DNA from: Neptunitalea lumnitzerae | GTDB taxonomy: Bacteria; Bacteroidota; Bacteroidia; Flavobacteriales; Flavobacteriaceae | Assembly (NCBI RefSeq): GCF_027924185.1 | Contig: NZ_BRVO01000002.1 | Coordinates: forward strand, 930,001-994,000 | DNA: 64,000 bases | Reading direction: 5' to 3' | In this document: piece by piece, positions 7,131 through 16,553 of the stretch | Layout of the letters: each line of letters opens with the position of its first letter | How positions within the stretch are numbered: the stretch's first letter is position 1 | Position numbers and translations under genes: made by a program | Notes under the pieces: model-generated | Told to the model about the DNA's origin: nothing | Databases searched by the model: none | Seen by the model: only the letters and a program-made list of their open reading frames with translations

Positions 7131-8591
7131 TTATTTATGTGGAATGTTACTTAAAATCTCCTTTAAAAAGCTCCAAAACTTTTGAGTTGAAGTAATACTA
7201 GCTCTTTCATCAGGAGAATGCGCACCTTTAATGGTGGGCCCAAAACTAATCATATCCATATCTGGATAGTTTTGTCCTAAAATACCACATTCTAATCCTG
7301 CATGGCAAGCCACTACATCGGGCTCTTCATTAAACAACTCAGTATATTTTAACTTTAAAACTTTTAAAATAGCAGAATCTACATTAGGTGTCCACCCTGG
7401 GTAACTTCCAGAAAAATCTACTTGACAACCTACAAGCTCAAAACAAGAACGTAATGCGTTTGCTAAATCTAATTTAGAAGATTCTACAGAAGACCTAGTT
7501 AAACAACTAATTTTTATTTTTCCATCTTTAACAATAACCCTAGCAATATTGTTACTAGTTTCTACCAACCCTTCCATACTAGCGCTCATTTTATAAACAC
7601 CGTTATGTGCTGTATAGATAGCTCTGGTAATACCTTCTTGTACACCTAGTTCCATTACTTTTTCCGGTACACCAATAACCTCAGCAGTAATTTTTAAATT
7701 AGGCTCTGTGTGCTTTAATTCTTTCTTAATTTCTGCTGCCAATTGGTTAAATTCTAAAGCAAATGCATCATGGTGCACATTGTCTACCACCACTGTAGAA
7801 AAACTTTCTCTAGGAATAGCATTTCTCAGCCCTCCCCCATCTACTTCAGATATTCTTAGTCCAAAATTCTCAAAACCATCAAACAATAAACGGTTCATTA
7901 TTTTATTGGCGTTACCAAAACCGCAATGAATCTCCATTCCACTATGCCCGCCTTGTAAACCTTTAACAGTAATTTTATAGGCAACCACATTTTCTGGTAC
8001 TTCTTCTTCTTTGTAGCTACGCTTAGCGGTTACATCAATACCACCAGCGCACCCTATATCAATTTCATCATCCTCTTCTGTATCTAGGTTTAAAAGTACT
8101 TGTCCTTTTAATAAGCCTCCTTTTAACCCCATAGCACCAGTCATTCCTGTTTCTTCATCAATGGTAAATAAAGCTTCTATATCTGGGTGAGCTAAATCAG
8201 TACTTTCCAAGATAGCCATAATTGCTGCTACCCCTAGTCCGTTATCTGCGCCCAAGGTAGTTCCATTAGCTTTTACCCAATCACCATCTACTAACATTTC
8301 AATACCTTGAGTAGCAAAATCAAAATCGGTATCTGCATTTTTTTGGTGTACCATATCTAAGTGAGATTGCAGTACAACGGGCAACCTGTTCTCCATTCCT
8401 TGAGTAGCAGGTTTTCTTATAATAACATTTCCTACTTCATCTACAAAAGTTTCCAAATTCAGCTTTTCTCCAAAAGCCTTCATAAATGCAATTACTTTTT
8501 CTTCTTTTTTAGATGCCCTTGGAACCGCATTCAGATCGGCAAAACTATTCCATACAGACTTTGGTTCAAGGTTACGTATTTCGGAACTCAT
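7131..8591 (-). CDS. pepD: Cytosol non-specific dipeptidase / aminoacyl-histidine dipeptidase (M20C)
   Basis: A zinc dipeptidase that hydrolyses many unblocked dipeptides, including Xaa-His. Motifs in order: QSHLDMVHQ (metal His and Asp), LGADNGLGVA (bridging Asp), TIDEETGMTGA (catalytic Glu and metal Glu), the insert (lid) domain with GLQGGHSGMEIH, and AHSPDERASI with the last metal His near the C-terminus. I choose the ATG at 8591 (protein begins MSSEIRNLEPK), the usual family beginning; the frame stays open 11 codons further up to 8624. The length is then 486 residues, normal for PepD. It lies divergent to the DUF3810 gene. Confidence 0.95.
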   Translation of the reverse strand: MSSEIRNLEPKSVWNSFADLNAVPRASKKEEKVIAFMKAFGEKLNLETFVDEVGNVIIRKPATQGMENRLPVVLQSHLDMVHQKNADTDFDFATQGIEMLVDGDWVKANGTTLGADNGLGVAAIMAILESTDLAHPDIEALFTIDEETGMTGAMGLKGGLLKGQVLLNLDTEEDDEIDIGCAGGIDVTAKRSYKEEEVPENVVAYKITVKGLQGGHSGMEIHCGFGNANKIMNRLLFDGFENFGLRISEVDGGGLRNAIPRESFSTVVVDNVHHDAFALEFNQLAAEIKKELKHTEPNLKITAEVIGVPEKVMELGVQEGITRAIYTAHNGVYKMSASMEGLVETSNNIARVIVKDGKIKISCLTRSSVESSKLDLANALRSCFELVGCQVDFSGSYPGWTPNVDSAILKVLKLKYTELFNEEPDVVACHAGLECGILGQNYPDMDMISFGPTIKGAHSPDERASITSTQKFWSFLKEILSNIPHK

Positions 8592-8661
8592 ATCTTTTAA
8601 TTTTTGTAGTTTAGATTCAAGCAAAAATAACGAATCATAATTACTAATAAGGTATTTTAGT

Positions 8662-8669
8662 TATTTTTG
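8662..8669 (+). promoter_or_regulatory. -7 box (TATTTTTG) directly before the DUF3810 start
   Basis: TATTTTTG fits TANNTTTG exactly, and the ATG is only 4 nt downstream. Transcription should therefore begin at or next to the A of the ATG, giving a leaderless message. Confidence 0.5.
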
Positions 8670-8673
8670 AAGC

Positions 8674-9741
8674 ATGTCTGAAAAATTTAAAACACTAATT
8701 GCATTTTCAATTATTCCACAAATATTTTTGGTAAAGTACCTAGGTACTCATCCTGATTTTGTAGAAAAATACTACAGTACCGGTATTTACCAATTTATTT
8801 CAAAAATTTCGAGATATATCTTTGGTTGGGTACCTTTTTCTATAGGTGATATTCTGTATACAATTCTAGGACTATTAATCTGTAGATTTTTCTATTTAAA
8901 AGGACGCTTATTTATACAAGAAACCAGAGTTTTTTTTAAAGAAATATTTGTAGTAATCTCTATTGCTTATGCCTTATTTCATTTTTTATGGGCATTTAAT
9001 TATTATAGGCTTCCGTTGCACGAAAGTTTACAGATTAAAGAAGACTACACCACTGAAGAATTAAAAAATTTCACTACCAGACTTATTGCAAAAGCCAACG
9101 AGGTTCATTTGCAAATTACAGGAAACGACTCTTTAAAAGTTACGGTACCCTACACCAAACAAGAAATTTTTAAAATGACCCAAAACGGATACGACCACCT
9201 AGCAGAAAAATATCCTCAATTTTCGTATCATCCTACAAGTGTTAAAAAATCTTTGTACAGCAAAGGACTCACCTATATGGGATATAGCGGTTATTTAAAT
9301 CCTTTTACCAATGAAGCACAAGTAAACGGACTTATTTACAATTTTAAATTCCCTACTACTACTTGTCATGAAATAGCACACCAGTTAGGATATTCTGCTG
9401 AAAATGAGGCAAACTTTATAGGGTACCTAGCAGCTGTATCTAATGATGATATTTATTTTAAATACTCTGCGTACATTTTTGTATTACGTTATTGCTTAGG
9501 GGAGCTAAGAGCTAGAGATGAAGAAGTTTTTGAATCTTACAATACTACCATAAACTACGGCATTATTTTAAACTACATGGAAGTTGCTAAGTTCTGGTCT
9601 CAATATCAAAACAAAGCAGAGCCCGTTTTTAAAAGTACTTATAACACCTTCTTAAAAGCTAATAAGCAAAAAGAAGGTATTAAAAGTTACAACTATGTAA
9701 TTTCATTATTGGTTAACTATTACACTAACAGAGAATTATAA
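8674..9741 (+). CDS. DUF3810 membrane protein with HExxH motif
   Basis: A 355-residue protein typical of the DUF3810 family in Bacteroidota. It has about three N-terminal hydrophobic segments (roughly residues 8-25, 50-80, 90-112) and then a soluble part. The soluble part contains CHEIAHQLGYSAENEANFIG, with His232-Glu233-x-x-His236 and a downstream Glu in ENEAN. This is the zincin pattern, so a membrane metallopeptidase is likely, though the family has no proven function that I know. A probable -7 box sits 4 nt before the ATG. Confidence 0.85.
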   Translation: MSEKFKTLIAFSIIPQIFLVKYLGTHPDFVEKYYSTGIYQFISKISRYIFGWVPFSIGDILYTILGLLICRFFYLKGRLFIQETRVFFKEIFVVISIAYALFHFLWAFNYYRLPLHESLQIKEDYTTEELKNFTTRLIAKANEVHLQITGNDSLKVTVPYTKQEIFKMTQNGYDHLAEKYPQFSYHPTSVKKSLYSKGLTYMGYSGYLNPFTNEAQVNGLIYNFKFPTTTCHEIAHQLGYSAENEANFIGYLAAVSNDDIYFKYSAYIFVLRYCLGELRARDEEVFESYNTTINYGIILNYMEVAKFWSQYQNKAEPVFKSTYNTFLKANKQKEGIKSYNYVISLLVNYYTNREL

Positions 9742-9782
9742 AAAATTGTATATTTAAAACATCATACCAATTCTAAAGCTTA

Positions 9783-12770
9783 ATGAAAAAAATCTTATTA
9801 TTTATATTTCTATGCTTGCACATAGCAATATATGCACAAGAGTATTTCCCTAAAAATGATGGAGTTAAAACCACAGACAATGCTATTGTAGCATTTACCA
9901 ATGCTACCATTTATGTTTCGCCATCTGAAATTATAAAAAATGGTACCTTATTAATACAAAAGGGCAAAGTTTTAAATGTGGGGGCTAGCATTTCTATCCC
10001 AAAGAATGCTGTACAGGTTGATTTAAAAGATAAATACATCTATCCCTCTTTTATAGACATGTATTCTAATTTTGGTGTGAATACCGAAAGTCTACCTAAA
10101 GACAGCAACCAAACACTTTATGATGCCAACAGAGAAGGCTATTATTGGAATGACCATATTAGACCTGACCAAAGTGCTATTGAAGTATTTAACTATGATA
10201 ACGCTAAAGCTAAAGAATATATTAAAAATGGTTTTGGTATTGTAAGTACCCATGTAAACGATGGAATAGTACAAGGTACTGGTACTCTAATTGCTTTAAA
10301 TAATTTTCAGGACAATAATCTTAGAATATTAGACCAAAAATCTGCTCAGTACTTTTCCTTTAAAAAAAGTAAACGATCTAAACAAAGCTACCCTACATCA
10401 CGCATGGGAGCTATAGCTTTATTAAGACAATTTTATTATGATACAGATTGGTACAACAAAGGAAATAGCAATTCCAAAGATTTAGCCATAGAAGCATTTC
10501 TAGAAAACAAAGGTATTCCGCAAATATTTGATGCTGAAGATAGAAAAAATGCGCTTAGAGCTGATAAAATAGCCAAAGAATTTAAACAAAATTACATCCT
10601 TAAAGGTGGTGGAGATGAATACCAACGTATTGATGAAATAGTTAATACAAAAGCATCTTTTATTATTCCGTTAGACTTCCCAGATGCCTATGATGTTTCT
10701 AACCCATACATAGCTAATAAAATTGCATTGTCAGATATGCTCTATTGGAATCAGGCTCCTACAAATCCAAAGGTTTTAGAAGAGCATCAAGTAAATTTTG
10801 CTTTAACAGCAAGTGAAAATAAAAAAGTAGATGAATTTTTCAGCAATCTACAAAGTGCTATTTCTTATGGTTTATCTGAAACCAAGGCATTAGAAGCATT
10901 AACTACAGTACCGGCTAAATTGTTAGGAAAACAAAATGAAATTGGTGTTTTAAAAAAGGGATATATAGCTAATTTTCTAATTACCTCAGGACCCATTTTT
11001 GATAAAGAAACTACTATATACGAAAATTGGGTTCAAGGAAATGCTAACATCCTAAGTAATAGAAATACGATAGATATTAGTGGTGACTATGTACTTACTA
11101 TAGATACCTTATCATATACCATGCACATTAAGGGAAGCCCTGAGAAACCCGCACTCAAATTAATGAAGGATAGTCTAGAGCTTAAAAGTAAAATAACTTA
11201 CCAAGATGGATGGGTAAACATTTTCTTTAACAGCATTGATGCAGACAGTACCAAAACAGAATATACCCGATTAACAGGATTAATTACAGATACTATTTTA
11301 AAAGGAAATGGTAATCTACCTAATGGAAAAGTAATTGCTTGGACAGCGACCAAAAAGAAAACTGCCGAGCATAAAGCCAATAAGAAGAATAAAACAGAGA
11401 AAAATTTAAGAACCATAATGCCAGTTACTTTTCCTAACATGGCTTATGGTTTTGACTCACTACCAAAGCAACAACGTATTTTATTTAAAAATGCCACTGT
11501 ATGGACTAATGAAGAAGAAGGTATACTAAAAGAAACTGATGTACTTGTAAATAATGGAAAAATAGAAGCCATTGGAAAAGATTTATCGGCTACCAATGCC
11601 ATTGTTATAGATGCTAAAGGAAAACATTTAACCAGTGGTATTATAGATGAACACTCTCATATTGGTACAGACGCCGTAAATGAAGCAGGACAAAACTCTT
11701 CTGCAGAGGTTTCTATACAAGATGTGCTAAACCCTGAAGATATAAATCTTTACAGAAATTTATCTGGTGGTGTTACTACTATTCAAATACTACATGGGTC
11801 TGCTAACCCTATTGGTGGTCAATCGGCTATTATAAAACCGCGCTGGGGAGTTAGTGCTCAAGAACTTTTACTTGAAAATGCCTCGCCTTTTATAAAATTT
11901 GCCCTAGGTGAAAATGTAAAACAATCTAATTGGGGAGGCGGAAGATTTCCTCAGAGTCGTATGGGAGTTGAACAGGTTTTTATAGATTATTTTCAACGTG
12001 CAAAAGAATACGACCAAAAATGGAACACCTACAAAAGTCTTTCTAAAAAAGAAAAAGCAAAAACAAATGCACCTAGATATGATATTGAGCTTGAAACACT
12101 GGCTCAAATTATTAATAAAGAACGCTTTATTACCTGCCACTCATATGTACAAAGTGAAATTAATATGCTTATGAAAGTAGCAGACCTATTTGACTTTAAT
12201 GTAAACACATTTACCCATATTTTAGAAGGTTATAAGGTTGCCGACAAAATGAAAGCTCATGGTGTAGGTGGTTCTACCTTTGCAGATTGGTGGGCTTATA
12301 AATTTGAGGTGAATGACGCCATACCTTACAATGCAGCTATTATGCATGATGCCGGTATTGTTGTAGCCATTAATTCTGATGATGCTGAAATGTCTAGAAG
12401 ATTAAACCAAGAAGCTGCCAAAACCATAAAATATGGTGGAATGACAGAAGAAGAAGCTTGGAAAATGGTTACGATAAATCCTGCTAAATTATTACACCTT
12501 GATGATTCCATTGGTAGTATTAAAGTAGGTAAAGATGCTGATATTGTTTTATGGAGCGATAACCCACTATCTATATACGCTATTGCAGAAAAAACAATGA
12601 TTGAAGGAGTTATTTACTATGATTACGAAACTATGGAGCAAATGAAAAAGGAAATTGAAGCTACCAAAAACACCCTAATCAATCAAATGTTAGAAGCTAA
12701 AAATAAAGGAATGAAAACACAGGCTCCTAAAGAAAAGAAAAAAGAATTAATGCACTGTGACACCCTTTAA
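9783..12770 (+). CDS. Exported two-domain amidohydrolase
   Basis: A 995-residue protein with a cleavable signal peptide (ends about IAIYAQE, residue 20). The first amidohydrolase-like half (about 25-430) keeps the fold edges (LIQKGKVLNVG, KYIYPSFIDMYS, AKLLGKQNEIGVLKKGYIA) but has no HxH after the first sheet. The second half (about 565-960) looks catalytic: DEHSHIG with His624/His626, His786 in ITCHSYV, His812 in FTHILEGY and Asp866 in AINSDDAEM. A linker with its own beta strands lies between. It probably hydrolyses a cyclic amide or peptide-like substrate in the periplasm; the substrate is unknown. The next gene follows after 3 bp and encodes a related protein, so they likely work together. 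Confidence 0.85.
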   Translation: MKKILLFIFLCLHIAIYAQEYFPKNDGVKTTDNAIVAFTNATIYVSPSEIIKNGTLLIQKGKVLNVGASISIPKNAVQVDLKDKYIYPSFIDMYSNFGVNTESLPKDSNQTLYDANREGYYWNDHIRPDQSAIEVFNYDNAKAKEYIKNGFGIVSTHVNDGIVQGTGTLIALNNFQDNNLRILDQKSAQYFSFKKSKRSKQSYPTSRMGAIALLRQFYYDTDWYNKGNSNSKDLAIEAFLENKGIPQIFDAEDRKNALRADKIAKEFKQNYILKGGGDEYQRIDEIVNTKASFIIPLDFPDAYDVSNPYIANKIALSDMLYWNQAPTNPKVLEEHQVNFALTASENKKVDEFFSNLQSAISYGLSETKALEALTTVPAKLLGKQNEIGVLKKGYIANFLITSGPIFDKETTIYENWVQGNANILSNRNTIDISGDYVLTIDTLSYTMHIKGSPEKPALKLMKDSLELKSKITYQDGWVNIFFNSIDADSTKTEYTRLTGLITDTILKGNGNLPNGKVIAWTATKKKTAEHKANKKNKTEKNLRTIMPVTFPNMAYGFDSLPKQQRILFKNATVWTNEEEGILKETDVLVNNGKIEAIGKDLSATNAIVIDAKGKHLTSGIIDEHSHIGTDAVNEAGQNSSAEVSIQDVLNPEDINLYRNLSGGVTTIQILHGSANPIGGQSAIIKPRWGVSAQELLLENASPFIKFALGENVKQSNWGGGRFPQSRMGVEQVFIDYFQRAKEYDQKWNTYKSLSKKEKAKTNAPRYDIELETLAQIINKERFITCHSYVQSEINMLMKVADLFDFNVNTFTHILEGYKVADKMKAHGVGGSTFADWWAYKFEVNDAIPYNAAIMHDAGIVVAINSDDAEMSRRLNQEAAKTIKYGGMTEEEAWKMVTINPAKLLHLDDSIGSIKVGKDADIVLWSDNPLSIYAIAEKTMIEGVIYYDYETMEQMKKEIEATKNTLINQMLEAKNKGMKTQAPKEKKKELMHCDTL

Positions 12771-12773
12771 TCT

Positions 12774-14093
12774 ATGACAATTATGAAAAAACATATATAT
12801 ACATTACTACTATTATTGGCTGTTATTTCAATTACGAAAGCACAGCAAACTCCTGCCGAAAAACAGAGCCAACGCATTTTAATTATGAATGCTACTGCCC
12901 ATATTGGAAATGGTAAAGTAATTGAAAATAGCTATGTAGCCTTTGAAAATGGTAAGATAACATTAGTTACCGATGCTACTAAAACAAAAATTGACCCAAC
13001 ACAGTACGACGAAAAAATAGATGCAACAGGTAAGCATGTATATCCTGGTTTTATTGTTTGTAACTCTACCTTGGGCTTGGTTGAAATTGATGCTGTAAAA
13101 GCTTCAGATGACGAAAGTGAATTAGGAGATTTAAACCCTAACATAAGAAGTCTTATTGCTTATAACACAGAATCGAAAGTAATAGAAACCATGAGACCAA
13201 ATGGAATTTTGGCGGGACAAATAACGCCTCGTGGCGGACGTATCTCTGGAACCTCATCAATTGTTCAGTTTGATGCATGGAACTGGGAAGATGCTGCCCT
13301 TAAAAAGGATGATGGTATTCACATGAATTGGCCAAATAGCCTAACCAGAGGTAAATGGTGGTTAGGTGAAGACCCAACGTTAAAACCAAACAAAAAATAT
13401 GCTAAAATTATAGCCGATTTAAAAATATACTTTGAAAAAGCAAAAGTCTACAACCTAGAAAAAGCAGCAACCAGAAACTTACCGTTTGAGGCTATGCAAG
13501 GATTATTTACAGAAAAGCAAACCTTGTATATAAACGCTAATGGAGCAAGAGAAATCATGGATGCTGTAAACTTTGCTAAAGATGCAGGGATACATAAAAT
13601 AGTAATTATTGGAGGAAATGAAGCTACTAAAATTTCAGACTTTTTAATCGAAAACAATATCCCTGTAATTGTTACCAGACCTCATAGCCTTCCTAGCGCT
13701 GAAGATGATAACGTAAAAGAGCCTTATAAATTGGCTGCTGAGTTAGCCAATAAAGGAGTTGTTGTTTCCATAGACCCTAATGGAGATATGGAGCGAATGA
13801 ATTCTAGAAACCTTCCATTCTATGCTGGTACTTGTGCTGCCTATGGTTTAGACAAAGAAGATGCACTAAGTCTTATTACTTTAAATGCTGCTAAAATTTT
13901 AGGTGTAGAAGATACTATGGGAACCTTAGAGAGCGGAAAAGATGCTACACTGTTCATCTCTGAAGGAGATGCGCTTGATATGAGAACAAACATACTTTCA
14001 AAAGCATTTATTCAAGGTAGGGCCATTAGTTTAGAAACTCATCAAACGGAATTATACCACAGATACAATCAAAAAATAAATGGTAGCAACTAG
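12774..14093 (+). CDS. Exported amidohydrolase-like protein, metal motif degenerate
   Basis: A 439-residue protein with a signal peptide ending near ITKAQQ. It has the amidohydrolase outline: start domain with SYVAFENGKITLV, KHVYPGFIVCNSTLG where an HxH would be expected, DPNGDMERMNSR in place of the metal Asp, and the C-terminal return strand ILGVEDTMGTLESGKDA. The HxH pair is missing, so independent hydrolysis is doubtful. Its close resemblance in plan to the first half of the upstream protein suggests a duplicated partner subunit. ATG codons at 12774 and 12783 are both possible starts. The lipoprotein gene follows after 5 bp. Confidence 0.82.
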   Translation: MTIMKKHIYTLLLLLAVISITKAQQTPAEKQSQRILIMNATAHIGNGKVIENSYVAFENGKITLVTDATKTKIDPTQYDEKIDATGKHVYPGFIVCNSTLGLVEIDAVKASDDESELGDLNPNIRSLIAYNTESKVIETMRPNGILAGQITPRGGRISGTSSIVQFDAWNWEDAALKKDDGIHMNWPNSLTRGKWWLGEDPTLKPNKKYAKIIADLKIYFEKAKVYNLEKAATRNLPFEAMQGLFTEKQTLYINANGAREIMDAVNFAKDAGIHKIVIIGGNEATKISDFLIENNIPVIVTRPHSLPSAEDDNVKEPYKLAAELANKGVVVSIDPNGDMERMNSRNLPFYAGTCAAYGLDKEDALSLITLNAAKILGVEDTMGTLESGKDATLFISEGDALDMRTNILSKAFIQGRAISLETHQTELYHRYNQKINGSN

Positions 14094-14098
14094 CTTAT

Positions 14099-15574
14099 AT
14101 GAAAGTTAAACATCTATTTATAATTCTTTGCTTGACCTTCTACTCCTGTACTAAAGAAAATACAAAAAAGGAACATAGTTCAAGTAATAAGAACCATCTT
14201 CATACTCCCCCTTTAAAACCAGTAAACATTTATGTTACTGCTTCCAAAAAAGGAACGCTTCAAAACGTAGATATTCTTAATTATGAAAGAATTTATAAAG
14301 CACACCAAAATAATGCTGTAGAAAAACTAACCAATGACACCTTAAAAATTACTTTTAATCAAGAAATACCAAGTTATAAAGAGCTTGAAATACAACAGGA
14401 ATTCTATAAAATATTTATTGTACCTGAAGATAGTTTGTACATTCATATTGATAACGATACTATTGCTATTAGTGGCGCTTATGAAAGTCAGTATAACTTC
14501 TATAACTATTTGAATACTCAACAGTATGAATACCCAAAATTTAAAGGAAACCTAGACGCCTATAAAAAAATGGCTTTAGACACTTACAAGGCTAAATTAA
14601 ACTTTTTAAAAACCTATGCTGAGGAAAATACAGTTTCAACTACTTTTAAAAATTATACAGAAGCAGAATTTTTCTTCGAATATTATACCAATTTGCTACT
14701 TCCTAACGGTGTTTCAGGATATTATAAAACAAATGGTTACAAAAAACTGCCCGGCATTCAAGAAGTGATTCATTATAATACGATTCATCATAATAAAAAT
14801 CTGAATTTAACTACCTACCTTGATTCATTATCTATTGAAGTTTTTAAGAGACCAGATTTATTTGAAAATCATTATTTAAAAAAAGCGCTACCCCATTTTA
14901 TAAAATTTTATTTTTTGAAGGAAGAGAAATTCACTTATTCAATAGAAAATTTTAAAGCAGAAAAACAGTTTGTCAATAAACATTTTGATGGAGCACTAAA
15001 CTCCTATTTGTTAAGACGAATGTATATTGATTACTATAACCAAAACCTAAAGAAATCTGTTAGCGGTATTACATTTCTAGCGTCAGAATTAAAAGAATAC
15101 GCGCGCAATAACAAAGGAAAGTTAGATGTTGTTCTATCTAGTATGTACAGAACCAAACTCAAAAAAGAAAGTACTATAATACCTAATGAAATACTTGATC
15201 AGGTATTATTAGATATTACTAATACGCAAAACACTCTAAAATCTATTATCTCTAAAACCAATAACAGCCAAAAAGAGATTTACTTGATAGAAGATATGCA
15301 AAAATCTGAGTTAATTAAGCCTATAAATAAAAATGGTTTCTATCTAATATTAGATACTCCTATAAATAAACAAGAAGCTATTAATTTTAAGAACTCTGAT
15401 CAGGTTTACTACGTAAATCAAAAAACATTTAACAGCTTACTAAAACATTTTAAAGTATACTACACTCCATACCTTGCTATAATAGACAACGAATTTATAT
15501 TAGTACATGGAGACACTGTTAAAAAAGAAAACGACTCTCTTATAAATAGTATTAAGAATAAATCTTCAAAGTAG
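14099..15574 (+). CDS. Lipoprotein of unknown function
   Basis: A 491-residue protein with a lipoprotein signal (FYSC, Cys17), then a lysine- and asparagine-rich region, long helices (about 150-370), and a C-terminal alpha/beta part (about 385-480) whose order recalls a thioredoxin fold but has no CxxC: YYTPYLAIID stands where TlpA-like proteins have the cis-Pro loop. This is an inference from pattern only. It is the last gene of the amidohydrolase operon (5 bp gap), so it may serve the same envelope pathway. Confidence 0.6.
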   Translation: MKVKHLFIILCLTFYSCTKENTKKEHSSSNKNHLHTPPLKPVNIYVTASKKGTLQNVDILNYERIYKAHQNNAVEKLTNDTLKITFNQEIPSYKELEIQQEFYKIFIVPEDSLYIHIDNDTIAISGAYESQYNFYNYLNTQQYEYPKFKGNLDAYKKMALDTYKAKLNFLKTYAEENTVSTTFKNYTEAEFFFEYYTNLLLPNGVSGYYKTNGYKKLPGIQEVIHYNTIHHNKNLNLTTYLDSLSIEVFKRPDLFENHYLKKALPHFIKFYFLKEEKFTYSIENFKAEKQFVNKHFDGALNSYLLRRMYIDYYNQNLKKSVSGITFLASELKEYARNNKGKLDVVLSSMYRTKLKKESTIIPNEILDQVLLDITNTQNTLKSIISKTNNSQKEIYLIEDMQKSELIKPINKNGFYLILDTPINKQEAINFKNSDQVYYVNQKTFNSLLKHFKVYYTPYLAIIDNEFILVHGDTVKKENDSLINSIKNKSSK

Positions 15575-15689
15575 TTATTAAAAATAGACTAAAGAATTTA
15601 AAGATCAGGAAACTCTCAGAACATTAAATCGCTACAATTAAGTAAAATCAATTTTATTTAGATAACAACTTTATTGCAATTAAAAACTT

Positions 15690-15697
15690 TATTTTTG
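15690..15697 (+). promoter_or_regulatory. -7 box (TATTTTTG) for the methyltransferase gene
   Basis: Exact TANNTTTG match 15 nt before the GTG at 15713. It lies inside the longer open frame beginning with TTG at 15674, which argues that the upstream TTG is not the start. Confidence 0.5.
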
Positions 15698-15712
15698 CTA
15701 AAATTTAAGCAG

Positions 15713-16513
15713 GTGAAAATTATTTCTAGCATTCAAAATCCGTTTATAAAAAACATTCTTCAGTTAAAGGAGAAATCTCGTCTTAGAAAAAAAACACAAA
15801 CCTTTGTAATTGAAGGGCAACGAGAAATTTCACTTGCCATAAAAGGGGGCTATAACATTGAATCCATTTTATACTACCCAGAAATTTGCAGCACATCTGT
15901 GCTAAACGAAATTATACCTACTACTTTAACGCCAGAAGTTATAGAAATATCTAAAGAGGTATACCAAAAAATTGCATATAGAGAAACAACCGAAGGTATT
16001 GTAGCTATTGCTAAAAGTAAAGCACTTACCCTTGAAAGCTTATCATTTAAAAGAGAAGCTCCGTTAATTTTGGTAGCAGAAGCTCCTGAAAAACCAGGAA
16101 ATATTGGTGCTCTACTAAGAACCGCAGATGCTGCAAACTTAGATGCAGTTATTATAGCAAACCCTAAAACAGATATGTACAACCCAAACATACTTAGGTC
16201 TAGTGTTGGGTGTATATTTACCAACAATATAGCTACAGGAACTACCGAAGAAATCATAACATACCTAAAAGCAAAATCTGTTACTATTAATTGTGCTGCT
16301 TTGAGTGCCTCTATACCTTACCAAACTCAAGATTTCACCCAACCAACTGCTATAGTTGTGGGTACAGAAGCTACAGGCTTAAGTGATACATGGTTATCTA
16401 ACGCCTCACAGAATATTATTATTCCTATGCAAGGAGAAATAGATTCTATGAACGTATCGGTAGCAGCAGCTATTCTTATATTTGAGGCTAAGAGACAACG
16501 AAATTTCGATTAA
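15713..16513 (+). CDS. TrmH/SpoU-family RNA 2'-O-methyltransferase
   Basis: Methylates a ribose 2'-OH of rRNA or tRNA with S-adenosylmethionine. The N-terminal substrate-binding domain begins KIISSIQNPFIKNILQL; the SPOUT knot shows KPGNIGALLRTADAAN (motif 1), VGTEATGLSDTWL (motif 2) and IPMQGEIDSMNVSVAAAI (motif 3), all intact. I choose the GTG at 15713 because the -7 box precedes it and because the family begins here. The target base is not predictable from sequence. It is the first gene of a run of housekeeping genes on the plus strand. Confidence 0.9.
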   Translation: MKIISSIQNPFIKNILQLKEKSRLRKKTQTFVIEGQREISLAIKGGYNIESILYYPEICSTSVLNEIIPTTLTPEVIEISKEVYQKIAYRETTEGIVAIAKSKALTLESLSFKREAPLILVAEAPEKPGNIGALLRTADAANLDAVIIANPKTDMYNPNILRSSVGCIFTNNIATGTTEEIITYLKAKSVTINCAALSASIPYQTQDFTQPTAIVVGTEATGLSDTWLSNASQNIIIPMQGEIDSMNVSVAAAILIFEAKRQRNFD

Positions 16514-16553
16514 TTAAACTTTAAAATAGCTACTCTAAAGTAGATAGTTTACT

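Noticed and set aside
15874-16257. 127-codon minus-strand frame in the methyltransferase gene
   Set aside because: Antisense of the SPOUT motifs; shadow of a real gene.
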